The translations under genes and the position numbers were made by a program. A DNA stretch of 64,000 nt, from positions 67,109,001-67,173,000 of the forward strand of contig JAQMRL010000006.1 in assembly GCA_035578175.1 (NCBI GenBank). Reading direction: 5' to 3'. Positions 54,846 through 64,000 of this stretch are shown piece after piece. The first letter of the stretch is position 1. The number at the start of each line of letters is the position of its first letter. This DNA comes from Catonia carolina (lineage: Eukaryota > Arthropoda > Insecta > Hemiptera > Achilidae). Under the pieces are notes generated by a model. The model made no database searches and was not told the origin of the DNA. It saw only the letters and a list, made by a program, of their open reading frames with translations.

Positions 54846-56436
54846 TGTATTACTTTGTTATTGATTTTATTACACGTAATGACATTTTAAAAGAGTGATC
54901 ATCAGGAACTAATCAATGATTTAGCTGCACATAGCAGATGAGAGAATGTTGATAATGGAGGTACCAACTAGTTTGTATGTGATTAATAGTCCATACAGAG
55001 GAATTTACACTGGCAAAAGACAAGAGAAACGAAGATGTGTTGTCAAGTAGGAGGCGGCGGGTCCTTTAAAGAAAGTTTTTATGAACAACATAGGATCAGT
55101 CGCTGGATGAAATGCTAAGCTCCCAAGAGAGAAAGAGAATGATGTTGACTACTGGAGATGCTTGAAGATGACATGAGATAATGAAACGAAAAGATAGGTG
55201 TCTAATGTGAAGGTGAAATACCTTTAAGTGTTTTTTAAACAACGCTCTTCATATTAGAACCCTAAGAGGTTTATTTGTTAGACTGGTGGATCTAAAATTA
55301 ATGATTCATTATATAGAATCAAAATTTTCATTAAACTAGGCTTCGTCAGGTGAATGAAAGAAACAAAAGTGTTAGTAGGGCTACATATTAAACGTCTTAC
55401 ATAATTTTTTGCCAAAAATGGAACATAAAACGGAAGTTTAAATATATTATTTTTCAAAATTAGGCAAATCACTTTGAGTTCCAAAAAACTAGGCTACTTA
55501 CTAATAAAACGATTCATAAACGACTCGCCATCTTAATATCTGTAGTTTGTGAAGGGAAGTTGTGGTTGTACGTTTTAATTATTTCATTGCATGCTGTTAA
55601 TGATATAAAGTACAATGTCTATACGTCCCCTTTTTGTTAATATTAGATCGGTGCACAATTTGTTACGTTCTAAGCTTTTATTTGATTCTGTAAAGCAGGT
55701 AAGCATATTCGGTTGTGATGGTTGTTGTTTTCATAGGTTAAGTTCATGATATAATAAATATCACAAATACTGCAGTTCTTTAGTGGTCTCCTCTTTGCTG
55801 TATTATAGTGTACAGATAATTTAGTGGTTTACTGTACATTTAACTCGACTATCTGTGATTACTTGACCCATTTTAAAAAGTCACGATGTTAGGTTAGCCA
55901 TAAAAGTTGCTTTTAGTTTAGTTAAGTTTGTGGTTGAATGAAAGACGTACGACTAATAACACTTTGTTTATAAAAAACTCCCAAACAGGCATTTTTGACG
56001 GGGTTAAACTTAGGAATAAAATCACCTACAAATATAGGAAAACAATAATCAGTCATACAAGAAATTAAAACTGGTGTGATGACCGGTGGTTTGCTTGTTT
56101 TTGAATCCAAAAACATTGGCAATTACCATAAAGATATTAGTGGTTTCAAATGAACTAGTTTCAAAATGTTCTAACATTATTAACCCCAAATAGTGTTATA
56201 GTTCTTGATAATTGCTGACTTCTCGGCTTAGTGTACATTCTATAGTAATTATAGTGCCTGTGTGTCCGTGAAACATTCAGTGCGACTGGCCACCCTTGTG
56301 TTCATGAAAAATTGAGTTTGGTTTGCCATGGTTGTATTTGGTTACAGGAAATAGCTGTTTGTCTTAACTTTAGTTCTGTGAGAGATTTAGTGAGATTAGC
56401 TACATTGTGTTTGTATTAATAACAGTATTATAAAGT
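54846..56436. other. AT-rich, no gene claimed; exon-like spot at 55616
   Basis: An ATG at 55616 opens about 28 codons (SIRPLFVNIRSVHNLLRSK) and ends in CAG|GTAAGC at 55697-55705, a strong donor. It could be a short first exon or a relic of a LINE endonuclease start. Other frames (55278-55484, 55922-56122) show no domain. Confidence 0.35.
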
Positions 56437-56800
56437 ATAAATGAAATTTATCACCTGACCTTTGGTTGGTTATTTAAGTTTAAAAAACTTACGCGCGTGT
56501 CGGTGGTACCACCTTCTTCAGAGCATATTTAAAAAAAATTTAAATTTAGAACGGTGTTACCATTCAGTCATTAATCTAAATGACTGAATGGAAACACCTT
56601 TCTAAATTTTAATTTCAAATTTAGAAAGGTGTTTCCATTCAGTCATTTAGATTAAATTAATCTAAATGACTGAATGGTAACACCGTTCTAAATTTAAATT
56701 TTTTTTAAATATGCTCTGAAGAAGGTGGTACCACCGAAACGCGCGTAAGTTTTTTAAACTTAAATAACCAACCAAAGGTATGGTGATAGATTTCATTTAT
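56437..56800. repeat. 364-bp palindrome (foldback)
   Basis: Left arm 56437-56609 and right arm 56617-56800 are complementary with a few mismatches and an 11-nt indel (ATAAATGAAAT..., CTTTGGTTGGTTATTTAAG..., GGTGGTACCACC...). Shorter inverted repeats built on AATGACTGAATGG are nested inside. The arms carry sequence resembling the terminal repeats of Penelope-like elements. Confidence 0.88.
56714..56750 (+). ncRNA. Candidate type I hammerhead ribozyme core
   Basis: In the right arm: CTGAAGA (56716-56722), a helix II A-GGTGG-TA-CCACC, GAAAC (56736-56740), then GCGC and GTA (56745-56747) as a possible cleavage triplet. Conserved hammerhead boxes are CUGANGA and GAAA. Penelope-like elements are known to carry hammerheads with a very short helix III of this CGCGCG kind. 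Helix I is weak here. In the left arm (minus strand) the second box reads GACAC, so that copy should be dead. Confidence 0.5.
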
Positions 56801-56863
56801 TCTGTAATTTATATTAATGGTTGGCAGGATGAATTTCAAAAATTTATTTATTATAAATGAGGT

Positions 56864-57270
56864 ATTATAAAGTTGCCCATAACGGACAGGTGGAGTGTCA
56901 AATTATTTACACGCACTCTGTTCGTTGCAGGGATAAAATAAATAGTTCTGTTTCTTATCACATGGTCAGCCAATTAAATGACTTAAGAACAGAAGAGGTA
57001 GAGGTGTAAAAGGCACTAATCAGAGTTATCTCCTCTGAAGGTAATGAATTTCATTTTGCAGCCAGACCCTGTGGTGAATAAAGTGAAGGTGTCATTTGCA
57101 GAGTGGAAAATATGTGCTTTTCAGAGGGCCCGGCATGCTGATAAGCGTACTTTTCCACTCAGTGAGGAAGGCAATTGTAAACCACCTCACTCCCCGTTTT
57201 ACTTAGTAAAACCTCTACAGGTTCAAACCAGCCTTTTGGCTGATGACCTAAACAACAACAATTATAAAGT
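56864..57270 (+). repeat. (AAC)-tailed SINE-like retroposon, copy 7
   Basis: Element 56874-57260. The target duplication ATTATAAAGT lies at 56864-56873 and 57261-57270. It starts TGCCCATAACGGACAGGTGG and ends in ACCTAAACAACAACA. Lies 64 bp from the palindrome. Confidence 0.9.
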
Positions 57271-57660
57271 AGTTAAAGTTAAAAGCAGTGTTAGTAGACA
57301 AAAAGGTCACATTGTTTCAGACTACTGAATAGGTAAAAAAGATCACTCAAAACACGAAGATACCAGAATGAGGAAAAGCAATACCACTTGTGAAAGACTT
57401 ATAAAGCATCACTCTTCCCAAGCAGTTTTTTTTTAATATGTTTACTGTAGACATCTGACTGTTTGTCCCAAATTGCTTGGCGTGCTTCTATTTCTGAGAT
57501 GAACGAGTCCATCTTAAGTGCAACTGATTGAACAAGTGAGTCCAACTGGTTGTGGTGTAGTGACGTTCAGTGGCGGCAGCCATTATAGTCGATTTCACGT
57601 TCAGAATGCATTACGCAAAGTCCATAAGCAATGTATTTCAGATAGGAATTCTTCCCTGGT
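57271..57660. other. Unassigned, expected pol position lacks pol
   Basis: If the retrotransposon at 57.7-59.8 kb were complete, protease and reverse transcriptase would follow here on the minus strand. None is visible. Confidence 0.4.
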
Positions 57661-57772
57661 AATTTAGGTATCTACTGTTATTAGTGAACTCCTTATTATG
57701 GTTGTTATTATGATTGTGTTGTGGTCTATTATTATTATTGTTATCTTGATTTCTTCTATTATACCCTTCTTT

Positions 57773-59122
57773 TTAATTTCTATTACTATAATATTGTATA
57801 GGTCTATTAAAATTATTATTTCTATTAGGCCTAAAATTGTTATGTTGATTATTATTATACATTTCATTATTTCTATCGTTCATATTTTTATATTTATACT
57901 CAACATCATTAAATTGTTGTAATAGTACCACCATTTGACTATAACTTTGAATTTTTTGGACTAGTACAGCCGTCTGAATTCGTTCACTAAAATGCTTAGA
58001 AAGTGTTATTTTGTCACCTTCAGTCATATTTTCTAAAGTGAATTTAGCTAGGTTGTATTTATTTTGGAAATAACTAATCATATCGAGGTTCCCATTACTA
58101 TTATAATGTCCCAACTTTAAATCTTGCCGATTACGTCTTTTCGTATGTTCATTCCAATACACAATCAAAAATTCAGCTTCAAAATCCGACCAACACTTAA
58201 TTTTACATAAAATTGTTTGAAACCAAACACTGGCATTTCTAACAAAACACATTGATAATAAATTTTTAATTATCTCCCAATCAGCGTGCATAATAAAATC
58301 TTTTCCATACAAATTTATATAATTTTTTATTCTTTCAAAATCTAATAGAGGATTGTGACTATAACCTGAGAACTTTGGTATTTCTTGACATTTCAAAATA
58401 TTTTTCATATTAATTCCACCTTCGTATAATTCTCCTTTATCTCCACCACTCGTTTTATAATCTATTTGTTTTATATTTGATAATTTAGAATTTATTTCTT
58501 TCATTTCACCTCCGAACCTAACCTCAATCATATTTATGTCCTGTTTAATATTTTTAAATTTTTCACTATTATCCAATGTAACTGTTTGTAATTCCTTATC
58601 TACAGATGCTTGTATATTTGACATTTTATTTTCCAGCTCATCTTTCACTTCAATTAAATTTAAACTAAACTCATGACATTGACTCTCTACTTTGTTATTT
58701 ATTTTACTTAACTTTTGGTTTAAATCAGCTGCTGTTTCACTAAACTTATTATTAATCTCTACTAATCTATTTTCAGTTTTATCTAATCTATCCTTTATCT
58801 CTTTACTGAATTCACTTAATTTATTTTCATTGTTTACCTTCATCTCATGTAATAATTTACTATTCTCTGCCAGAATTTCATTTTTCATGGTTATTAATGA
58901 TTTATTATTCTCTAATTTTGCCTCCTCAAATAATTTATTATTCTCTAATTTTGCCTCATCAAATAATTTATTATTCTCTAATTTTGCCTCATCAAATTTC
59001 TTCATTATTTTTTCCAATACCTGGCTGAGTTCTAACTTCTTACCTAATTCATTTTCCTGTTCCTCTCCATCACTCTTATATTCCCTTGATGTTAATTTTT
59101 TTGATCTTAAATTTCGGGACAT
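57773..59122 (-). CDS. gag: Gag of a Ty3-like LTR retrotransposon
   Basis: This encodes 449 aa. The N-terminal ~200 residues are coiled coil (repeated heptads, LSQVLEKIMKKFDEAKLENN) with three tandem 11-residue repeats of LFDEAKLENNK. From about residue 240 there is a capsid-like domain typical of Ty3-type gag: FSGYSHNPLLDFERIKNY, NASVWFQTI, FEAEFLIVYW, then MTEGDKITLSKHFSERIQ. The C terminus is Asn-rich with FRPNRNNNFNRP. No zinc knuckle is seen. Asn-rich coding continues in another frame to about 57664, so the tail is probably frameshifted. The start is 80 nt from the primer-binding site. The protein would form the particle shell around element RNA. No pol follows. Confidence 0.88.
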   Translation of the reverse strand: MSRNLRSKKLTSREYKSDGEEQENELGKKLELSQVLEKIMKKFDEAKLENNKLFDEAKLENNKLFEEAKLENNKSLITMKNEILAENSKLLHEMKVNNENKLSEFSKEIKDRLDKTENRLVEINNKFSETAADLNQKLSKINNKVESQCHEFSLNLIEVKDELENKMSNIQASVDKELQTVTLDNSEKFKNIKQDINMIEVRFGGEMKEINSKLSNIKQIDYKTSGGDKGELYEGGINMKNILKCQEIPKFSGYSHNPLLDFERIKNYINLYGKDFIMHADWEIIKNLLSMCFVRNASVWFQTILCKIKCWSDFEAEFLIVYWNEHTKRRNRQDLKLGHYNSNGNLDMISYFQNKYNLAKFTLENMTEGDKITLSKHFSERIQTAVLVQKIQSYSQMVVLLQQFNDVEYKYKNMNDRNNEMYNNNQHNNFRPNRNNNFNRPIQYYSNRN

Positions 59123-59184
59123 GTTTCTTTATAATATTTTGGCTGATTCTAATATTGTGCAGTTCTTAAATTTGATAATCGTGC

Positions 59185-59203
59185 CCGTAAGTTGGTGCGC
59201 CAA
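59185..59203 (-). promoter_or_regulatory. Probable tRNA primer-binding site
   Basis: The minus strand reads TGGCGCACCAACTTACGGG, four to five bases after the LTR end. TGGCGC starts are usual for Ty3-like elements primed by a host tRNA. The exact tRNA was not determined. Confidence 0.55.
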
Positions 59204-59207
59204 ATTT

Positions 59208-59753
59208 TGTAGCGTGCAGTTATTTTGAGCAATAATTAGGCTAGAGCAAAATAAATAAAAACAACTTCTTCCTTCGGTTACCAGCCACCGACTAACTTTT
59301 TATTTCTTCCTCCAATTTTTTTATTGTTATAAAAAAAATTATTAAATTTATTTAATATATTTTTACATAATATTAGATTTAAATTTGGAATAACATATAA
59401 TATTTATTTTTAACAATTTAATAACATTTTAATACTTAAATTACATTTATTTTGAAAATTTTAAATTATTTTTATACTATCATGTGATGCTTTATAATAA
59501 TGAGCCCTCATAACTGGCTGCTACAAGTGTGAGAAAACAAAGCCTAAAGACTAGTAGGAATGAAAAACGACTTCCTGAGAACTGCCGAGTTGACAATAAA
59601 AAGTAAATGAGATTCCATTGTAATAAAAATTACAATTCTCTCTCTCTCTTTTATTTATACAAGATTAAAAATGTTCAAATAAGCCAAAGAGCACGTATAC
59701 GTAAAATTTATTTAAAAAAATCAAACACAGGTATAGTAAGGTAAAACCTTACA
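59208..59753 (-). mobile_element. 5' LTR of the gag element
   Basis: The minus strand starts TGTAAGGTTTTACC and ends CTGCACGCTACA, giving TGTA...TACA ends and 546 bp. It abuts the primer-binding site and gag in the correct order. No matching 3' LTR lies downstream, so the element is truncated. The flank beyond is ATTAGTATTT. A CT-rich simple repeat lies at 59638-59650. Confidence 0.75.
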
Positions 59754-61729
59754 ATTAGTATTTTCTAGAATTTGTTATATATTTCAAGGTAATAATAAAA
59801 TGGTCTGTTTGTTTGAAAAAACGTAGTAATCGGCTATTGCATTTATTTAACAAATATCTAACGTTGAATCAAAACTGGGAATTTCTAATACTATTTCGGT
59901 TTCACAAGTGAAGTTCAACAAAGTAACCAAACAATGAAAATGATTTAAATCACATGACCTTTGCTTACATTGCTAACTAAGGTTATGAACGTTCTATAAT
60001 TTTGTTTTTTGATGGTGGTGAAGCGGTTCTTATATTTCATATCACTATTTAGTGATAATATTAATATAAGTTAAAGCTGTTGATTTTGTTTTACAAAATA
60101 AATATTGTCCAAAAATCCACAGAAAGTTACAATGACTGAAGCTAGAAAAAAACCATTCAGACCAAGATTTTAGAAAAGAAGTGAAGTTAGTTTTGTCTAG
60201 CTAATGTGTTTTCAAACATTACTAAATTTCTCCATACAATGTTGAGGCACAAGTAGAAATCGGCACTTTTGAGGATCAAAAGTTGTAACCTCTGGGTTTA
60301 TTTTATAAAATATTACATTAATTACAGGTTAGGCTGAAATTCTTAAAATCTTAAAACTCTAAAAATGATTCTGCGTATCAAACTTAGTAATATTAATATT
60401 TTGTTTGAATTAAAAACTCCGCACTTTGCTTCATACAGTTTTTTTGTCATTTACCAAAAAAATTTATGCAGAACAGATTGGTTGTCCTGATTTTCAGGGA
60501 CTGAAATGAAGTCGATAGTTAAAGCTAATTGTTTAATTTTGTCCTACTCATAACTAATCATGTACTCTTCTTTTGGTGACGTCTTTCCAAAAGGACGGCA
60601 ATTTTGAGGGGACTCTTAAATCAGCAATATTTATGAGTAGCTTGAGTTTTTAATTAATTAATTTAAAGTAATCTAATTGAGTTTATTGTTAGTACTGAAA
60701 GTCATTAGTTATATAATAATTATAACAGTAAATAATTAGTATAAGTCCAAAGGTATTGTGATTTTATTTATTAAAACCAGGTTCCGAATGAACATAAGAT
60801 TAGGTGTTACAATATGTTAAACACTCGGGTTTTGTTCAAAACAGTCGGATTAAAAATGAATACTTAAATGAAAATGACACAAAAGAGAACGACTACGCCA
60901 GTCTCGCCAAGCTGATTATTCAATGCTCTAACGACCGCTTGAAAAACAGTCCGACAATACCAGAACAGACCTTCTTCTTTTCAAATAAACTGAGGATCTG
61001 TCTTAAAAGAATTGATCATCCAAGTTAATTGAACCTCAAATTTGTAACTTTTTCGAGTGAATTCAAAAACGTTTTAAATTAATCATATAAATTAAAAACG
61101 CTAATTCGCTTCCCATATATTTTAAATGGGAATTTATAATCTCTTAAATGCCGAGTTCTGCTGAACGGATTTTAATAATTTTCACGTGGGTTTAAAGAGT
61201 ATTCGTTCCTGATTTGTCTAAAAGTTTTAAACTTGAAATTTATGCTAATACGAATTTCATTTTACGAAATGAAAAGATTAAATTACATTTTCAACCTAAT
61301 GTAATGCGGTTTTCCACATTTCCACCCTCTATATCCAAAATCCATTGGCATAACATATACGTGCACCTCACTTCTCATAGCAAAACGCACTCGGTAGACA
61401 TAAATTTTATGTTAACGTTCATTTATTTAAAGCATTAGGTTAAAAGCGTACTTTCACGACGAAACTTTCGTAGTACTATGTTGTAGTCGTTACTCACCGT
61501 TCTTCTAAGAACGGTGAAGTTTGTTGTTAACTTGAATCATGTGTTTAATGATAGAAGTCAAACACCCAAACACATGTTCGAATTTATTTGTTCGGGTCCA
61601 TCATGCTATTCTACTTTATTTCCTTTTAATTTTGATTATTTAAATTTTTCAATCAATTCAATTTTCAATTCAATTTTTTTAGTGTTAAATAAATAATACA
61701 GTGAGCGTAGCTTTTGTTGATAAACATAG
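59754..61729. other. AT-rich, no gene; hairpin at 61494-61517
   Basis: The frame 60804-61028 (74 aa) has no recognisable domain. A perfect 11-bp hairpin (TCACCGTTCTT-CT-AAGAACGGTGA) lies at 61494-61517. Confidence 0.45.
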
Positions 61730-62100
61730 GACCGTCCGGTCATGCGGCAGAGTAGTTTGATGGAGGGGAGGAAGCTTTGATGCTGTCTTGTAGAGGAGCG
61801 GCCGATGGCCAGGCGAGAGGAAGCCGAGGGATCAGTCGAGGGAAAGCAAAAGAATAAATCAATTGTGAGCGTTTCGATAATCTTCCGTCTCGACCTTCAC
61901 GTAGAGAAGATTAATACTGATTGACTGACTGCCTTCTAACTGGCCCAACCCCACCGTATGTGTTAACCAGTCGTGGCCATACAAGCGCTGTGAGGAGCTT
62001 CCTTCTGCTCTATCTCGTAGCAGCAGAAGAAGAAGCGGTTTCGTCTGCAGCTGGACAGTGATCGCAGCTCCTACAGCTGCAAAAACATTAACAATGGACC
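61730..62100. other. GC- and CpG-rich patch, possible promoter or first exon
   Basis: About 370 bp clearly richer in GC and CpG than everything around it, with no transposon motif. It could be the promoter or non-coding first exon of a host gene. No start codon with a long frame, and neither strand is favoured. Confidence 0.3.
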
Positions 62101-63165
62101 GGCTTTGAAATATATGGTATCATCAATATGATTTCTTAATGAACAACACAATTAAATAAAAAACCGTTAACAGAAATTCACTTTTATTTCCATGATACAA
62201 TATTTCAATAAAACTCTTAAATACAGTTTATTCTTTTATTTTTGCTCTTTGTTTAATGTTTAGAGTAATAACAACACACATCATTATTAAACCGTTTTCA
62301 AAAGGACAAATGAATCGAAAACTGAAAGCGTATGTAGCCCCATTAGGTTGCATTTTTGCGTTCTACTGTACGTTTAAATGATGAATAAAAGGTGATAATT
62401 TTGTTGTAGTTAACATTATAGTTCAATAGTTCAATGTTCAAGGTATTTTAGAATATTTTTTTACAAAAAAGAAATTCAAACTTTAATAAATAAAACGTAA
62501 AATAAAAGTGATTTTATGAATTCCGAAAAATGTCAAGTAGTTTGAATGTAATATGTTAAAAATTTAATTAAGCTTTATGTTTAGATTTTCTTAAACATAT
62601 TTCGACTCTTTAATAAGAAGGACAGTTAAACCTCTCATAGCTAGCACCACAACTTTAAGAATAAATTAGTCTTTTTGTGGGGCGGTCGCTTAAGAGGCGT
62701 TACAAAAACGTTGGCGGTGGTTTTAATAAATATTGGATGCCTACGTCATGCGTATTGCGGTAAAAGGGCGTGAATTTTGTGGTTACGGAATTGAAATTAA
62801 ATTAATTTTTCAAGGTATGTACCAAGTCGCTTTGTGTACTTTTGTAATTTTTAAATTCTTAGAATTGTAGGAGACTAATTATTCCATACATAACCAACCA
62901 ATGAATGGCAGTAGGCGAACAACTAACATAAGCAATTGAAGCAGGGCCGTTGAATAAGTGACCTCTTATTAAACGGCTCTGAAATTGGTGCCCATTTACA
63001 GCATTGAAAATTCCCTAAAATTTGTGGTTGTAAATCTTAAGATCACCCGAAAACGAGAACGGCTTTTCACGCGGCGTTCGTTGGACTTAGTGAGAAGTTG
63101 TCGCAGAATATGTGTGGTTGTTAAGATAAGTTTAACTGTATTTATAGTGCTTAGGTCTGTTCGTT
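62101..63165. other. AT-rich; possible 3' UTR of the minus-strand gene
   Basis: Directly downstream of the exon at 63166-63543 on the minus strand. It contains several TTTATT words that would read AATAAA on the minus strand (for example near 62183 and 62226). A hairpin with 16-bp arms and two mismatches lies at 62943-62980 (GGGCCGTTGAATAAG with CTTATTAAACGGCTC). No coding signal. Confidence 0.35.
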
Positions 63166-63543
63166 TTACGAGTTACACCAATCTATAAATTTGTCAAGCC
63201 ATTTCCAGTCAATGCAGTTTATACCTTTTACCATGTTCCAACCACAATCAGTACACTCATCTGAGTACCTGATAAAACATTTACCAAAAACTTTACATAC
63301 TGAGTCACTTTTGTCAGCTTCTGTTTCTATATCGCATTCACAGCAATCTCTCATGCAACAATTATGGAGTATAGTTACGCAGAGAACTTTACCGACCAAG
63401 AAAAAAGTGAAGAAGCAGAACAATGTTATGGCGAGAGCCAACGGAACAAATATTACTAACCCAATAATTGTACCGATAAATTTGAAACTTTTGTGGATCT
63501 TCACTGGTGGTGCCTTCGAAACTGGCCTTCCATAAACATCTTC
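63166..63543 (-). CDS. Probable terminal exon of a host membrane-protein gene
   Basis: The minus strand has a clear splice acceptor (TTATTTTTTCAG, 63544-63555), then 125 codons and a stop at 63166-63168. The peptide starts EDVYGRPVSKAPPVKIHKSF. It has a long hydrophobic segment (IGTIIGLVIFVPLALAITLF onward, about residues 25-58) that could span the membrane once or twice. A Cys-rich tail follows: CCMRDCCEC, CKVFGKCF, DECTDCGW. Base composition is less AT-rich than the flanks. I do not recognise the protein. It is the best candidate for an ordinary host exon here. Upstream exons lie beyond the window or in 63.6-64 kb, where I see none. The plus-strand frame over it is a shadow. Confidence 0.6.
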   Translation of the reverse strand, partial: EDVYGRPVSKAPPVKIHKSFKFIGTIIGLVIFVPLALAITLFCFFTFFLVGKVLCVTILHNCCMRDCCECDIETEADKSDSVCKVFGKCFIRYSDECTDCGWNMVKGINCIDWKWLDKFIDWCNS

Positions 63544-63779
63544 CTGAAAAAATAATTCAGTTAACAATTACTTTACAGTAATGTGATTTTCCTGTGTAGC
63601 GAGATGTAAGAAAAGACAATGTGACATTCCTGTACTATTCATGACGGTAATGAAAGACTTACTAGGTATTTTAAACTACTGCAGATAACGTTCAAAAACA
63701 AACAAAAATACACTTTTAAGAAGCACTTATACGACATTGACTTGGCAGTATAGATAACCAACGAAGTAAATGTTTAATA

Positions 63780-64000
63780 ATCAGTAAACAATTTAAAATG
63801 AAAAACATAACCTAACATTAATCATGAGTGATTAACACAGAATGAAAATCTATCTGTAAAATTTAAACAATAGGGTAAATCAGTTTAAACTAGGTAGGCT
63901 CTGTAGAGAAAACTACTAACAGTACATGTTGCAAGTTTTTTTTATTTCCTGTTATACCGGGTTTCTACAAAAGCAGAGGCTCCCAATAATTTCACTAAAA
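63780..64000 (-). repeat. Foldback-family fragment, runs off the window
   Basis: It resembles 30830-31310 and 9290-9450: AACCTAACATTAATCATGAG, TAGGCTCTGTAGAGAAAA, then GGCTCCCAATAATTTCAC. It lies upstream of the exon's splice acceptor, so it is probably intronic. Confidence 0.6.

Noticed and set aside
56437..56800. Assembly chimera explaining the palindrome
   Set aside because: The arms differ by mismatches and an 11-nt indel, so it is not an exact fold-back artefact; it still deserves a long-read check.
1208..57260. LTR or DNA-transposon origin for the (AAC)-tailed repeats
   Set aside because: No inverted or direct terminal repeats. Variable-length target duplications and a short-repeat tail fit LINE-driven retroposition.
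58692..59228. 178-aa plus-strand frame over gag
   Set aside because: Antisense of the coiled-coil repeats; Ser/Asn/Leu/Phe-rich shadow.
63191..63535. 114-aa plus-strand frame over the 63-kb exon
   Set aside because: The minus strand has a splice acceptor, a hydrophobic segment and a Cys pattern. The plus frame has none of these.

Overview
The window is AT-rich eukaryotic nuclear DNA, almost certainly arthropod and probably insect. Signs of this are GT-AG introns, arthropod-type TCAGT initiators, Pol III tRNA-derived SINEs, and a dense mix of RTE, CR1/Jockey, mariner/Tc1, hAT and Ty3-like elements. I cannot name the species; a hemipteroid insect is only a guess. Most of the sequence is transposable-element debris, and only a few stretches look like intact genes.

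Region by region. 0-4.8 kb: a deleted hAT end, a (AAC)-tailed SINE, a tRNA-Gly-like SINE beside a MITE, and a solo LTR. 4.8-7.5 kb: the most unusual segment. A Pol II promoter and an ATG-free leader exon with a strong 5' splice site are followed by three open reading frames. Each frame has a splice acceptor 2-20 nt before its ATG. The last is an intact dUTPase, and a 52-nt near-perfect hairpin closes the segment. This compact, multiply spliced layout looks viral (an endogenised or domesticated DNA-virus cassette) rather than like a host gene or a known transposon. 9.7-16 kb: two LINEs, a PHD/FP-type CR1/Jockey-like element and an RTE-like element split by a 1,008-bp foldback. 18-22.5 kb: IS630/Tc1/mariner remnants. 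23.5-29.3 kb: a diverged tandem duplication, the second copy of which received a solo LTR. 30-38 kb: a large foldback family and three RTE-like LINE fragments. 38-42 kb: a three-unit tandem array carrying LINE 3' ends and SINEs. 46-52.5 kb: at least five direct and inverted copies of an unrecognised gene-like unit, interrupted by an 830-bp A-rich tract and an IS630 transposase pseudogene. 52.7-57.3 kb: MITE, SINEs, a Jockey-like fragment, and a 364-bp palindrome with a hammerhead-ribozyme-like core. 57.7-59.8 kb: an orphan Ty3-like gag with one LTR. 63.2-63.5 kb: a probable terminal exon of a host membrane-protein gene.

No complete multi-exon host gene is visible. Apart from the 5-7.5 kb cassette, the gag ORF and the 63 kb exon, nearly every coding segment is a broken transposon gene. 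All family assignments come from reading motifs by eye; no database search was run.
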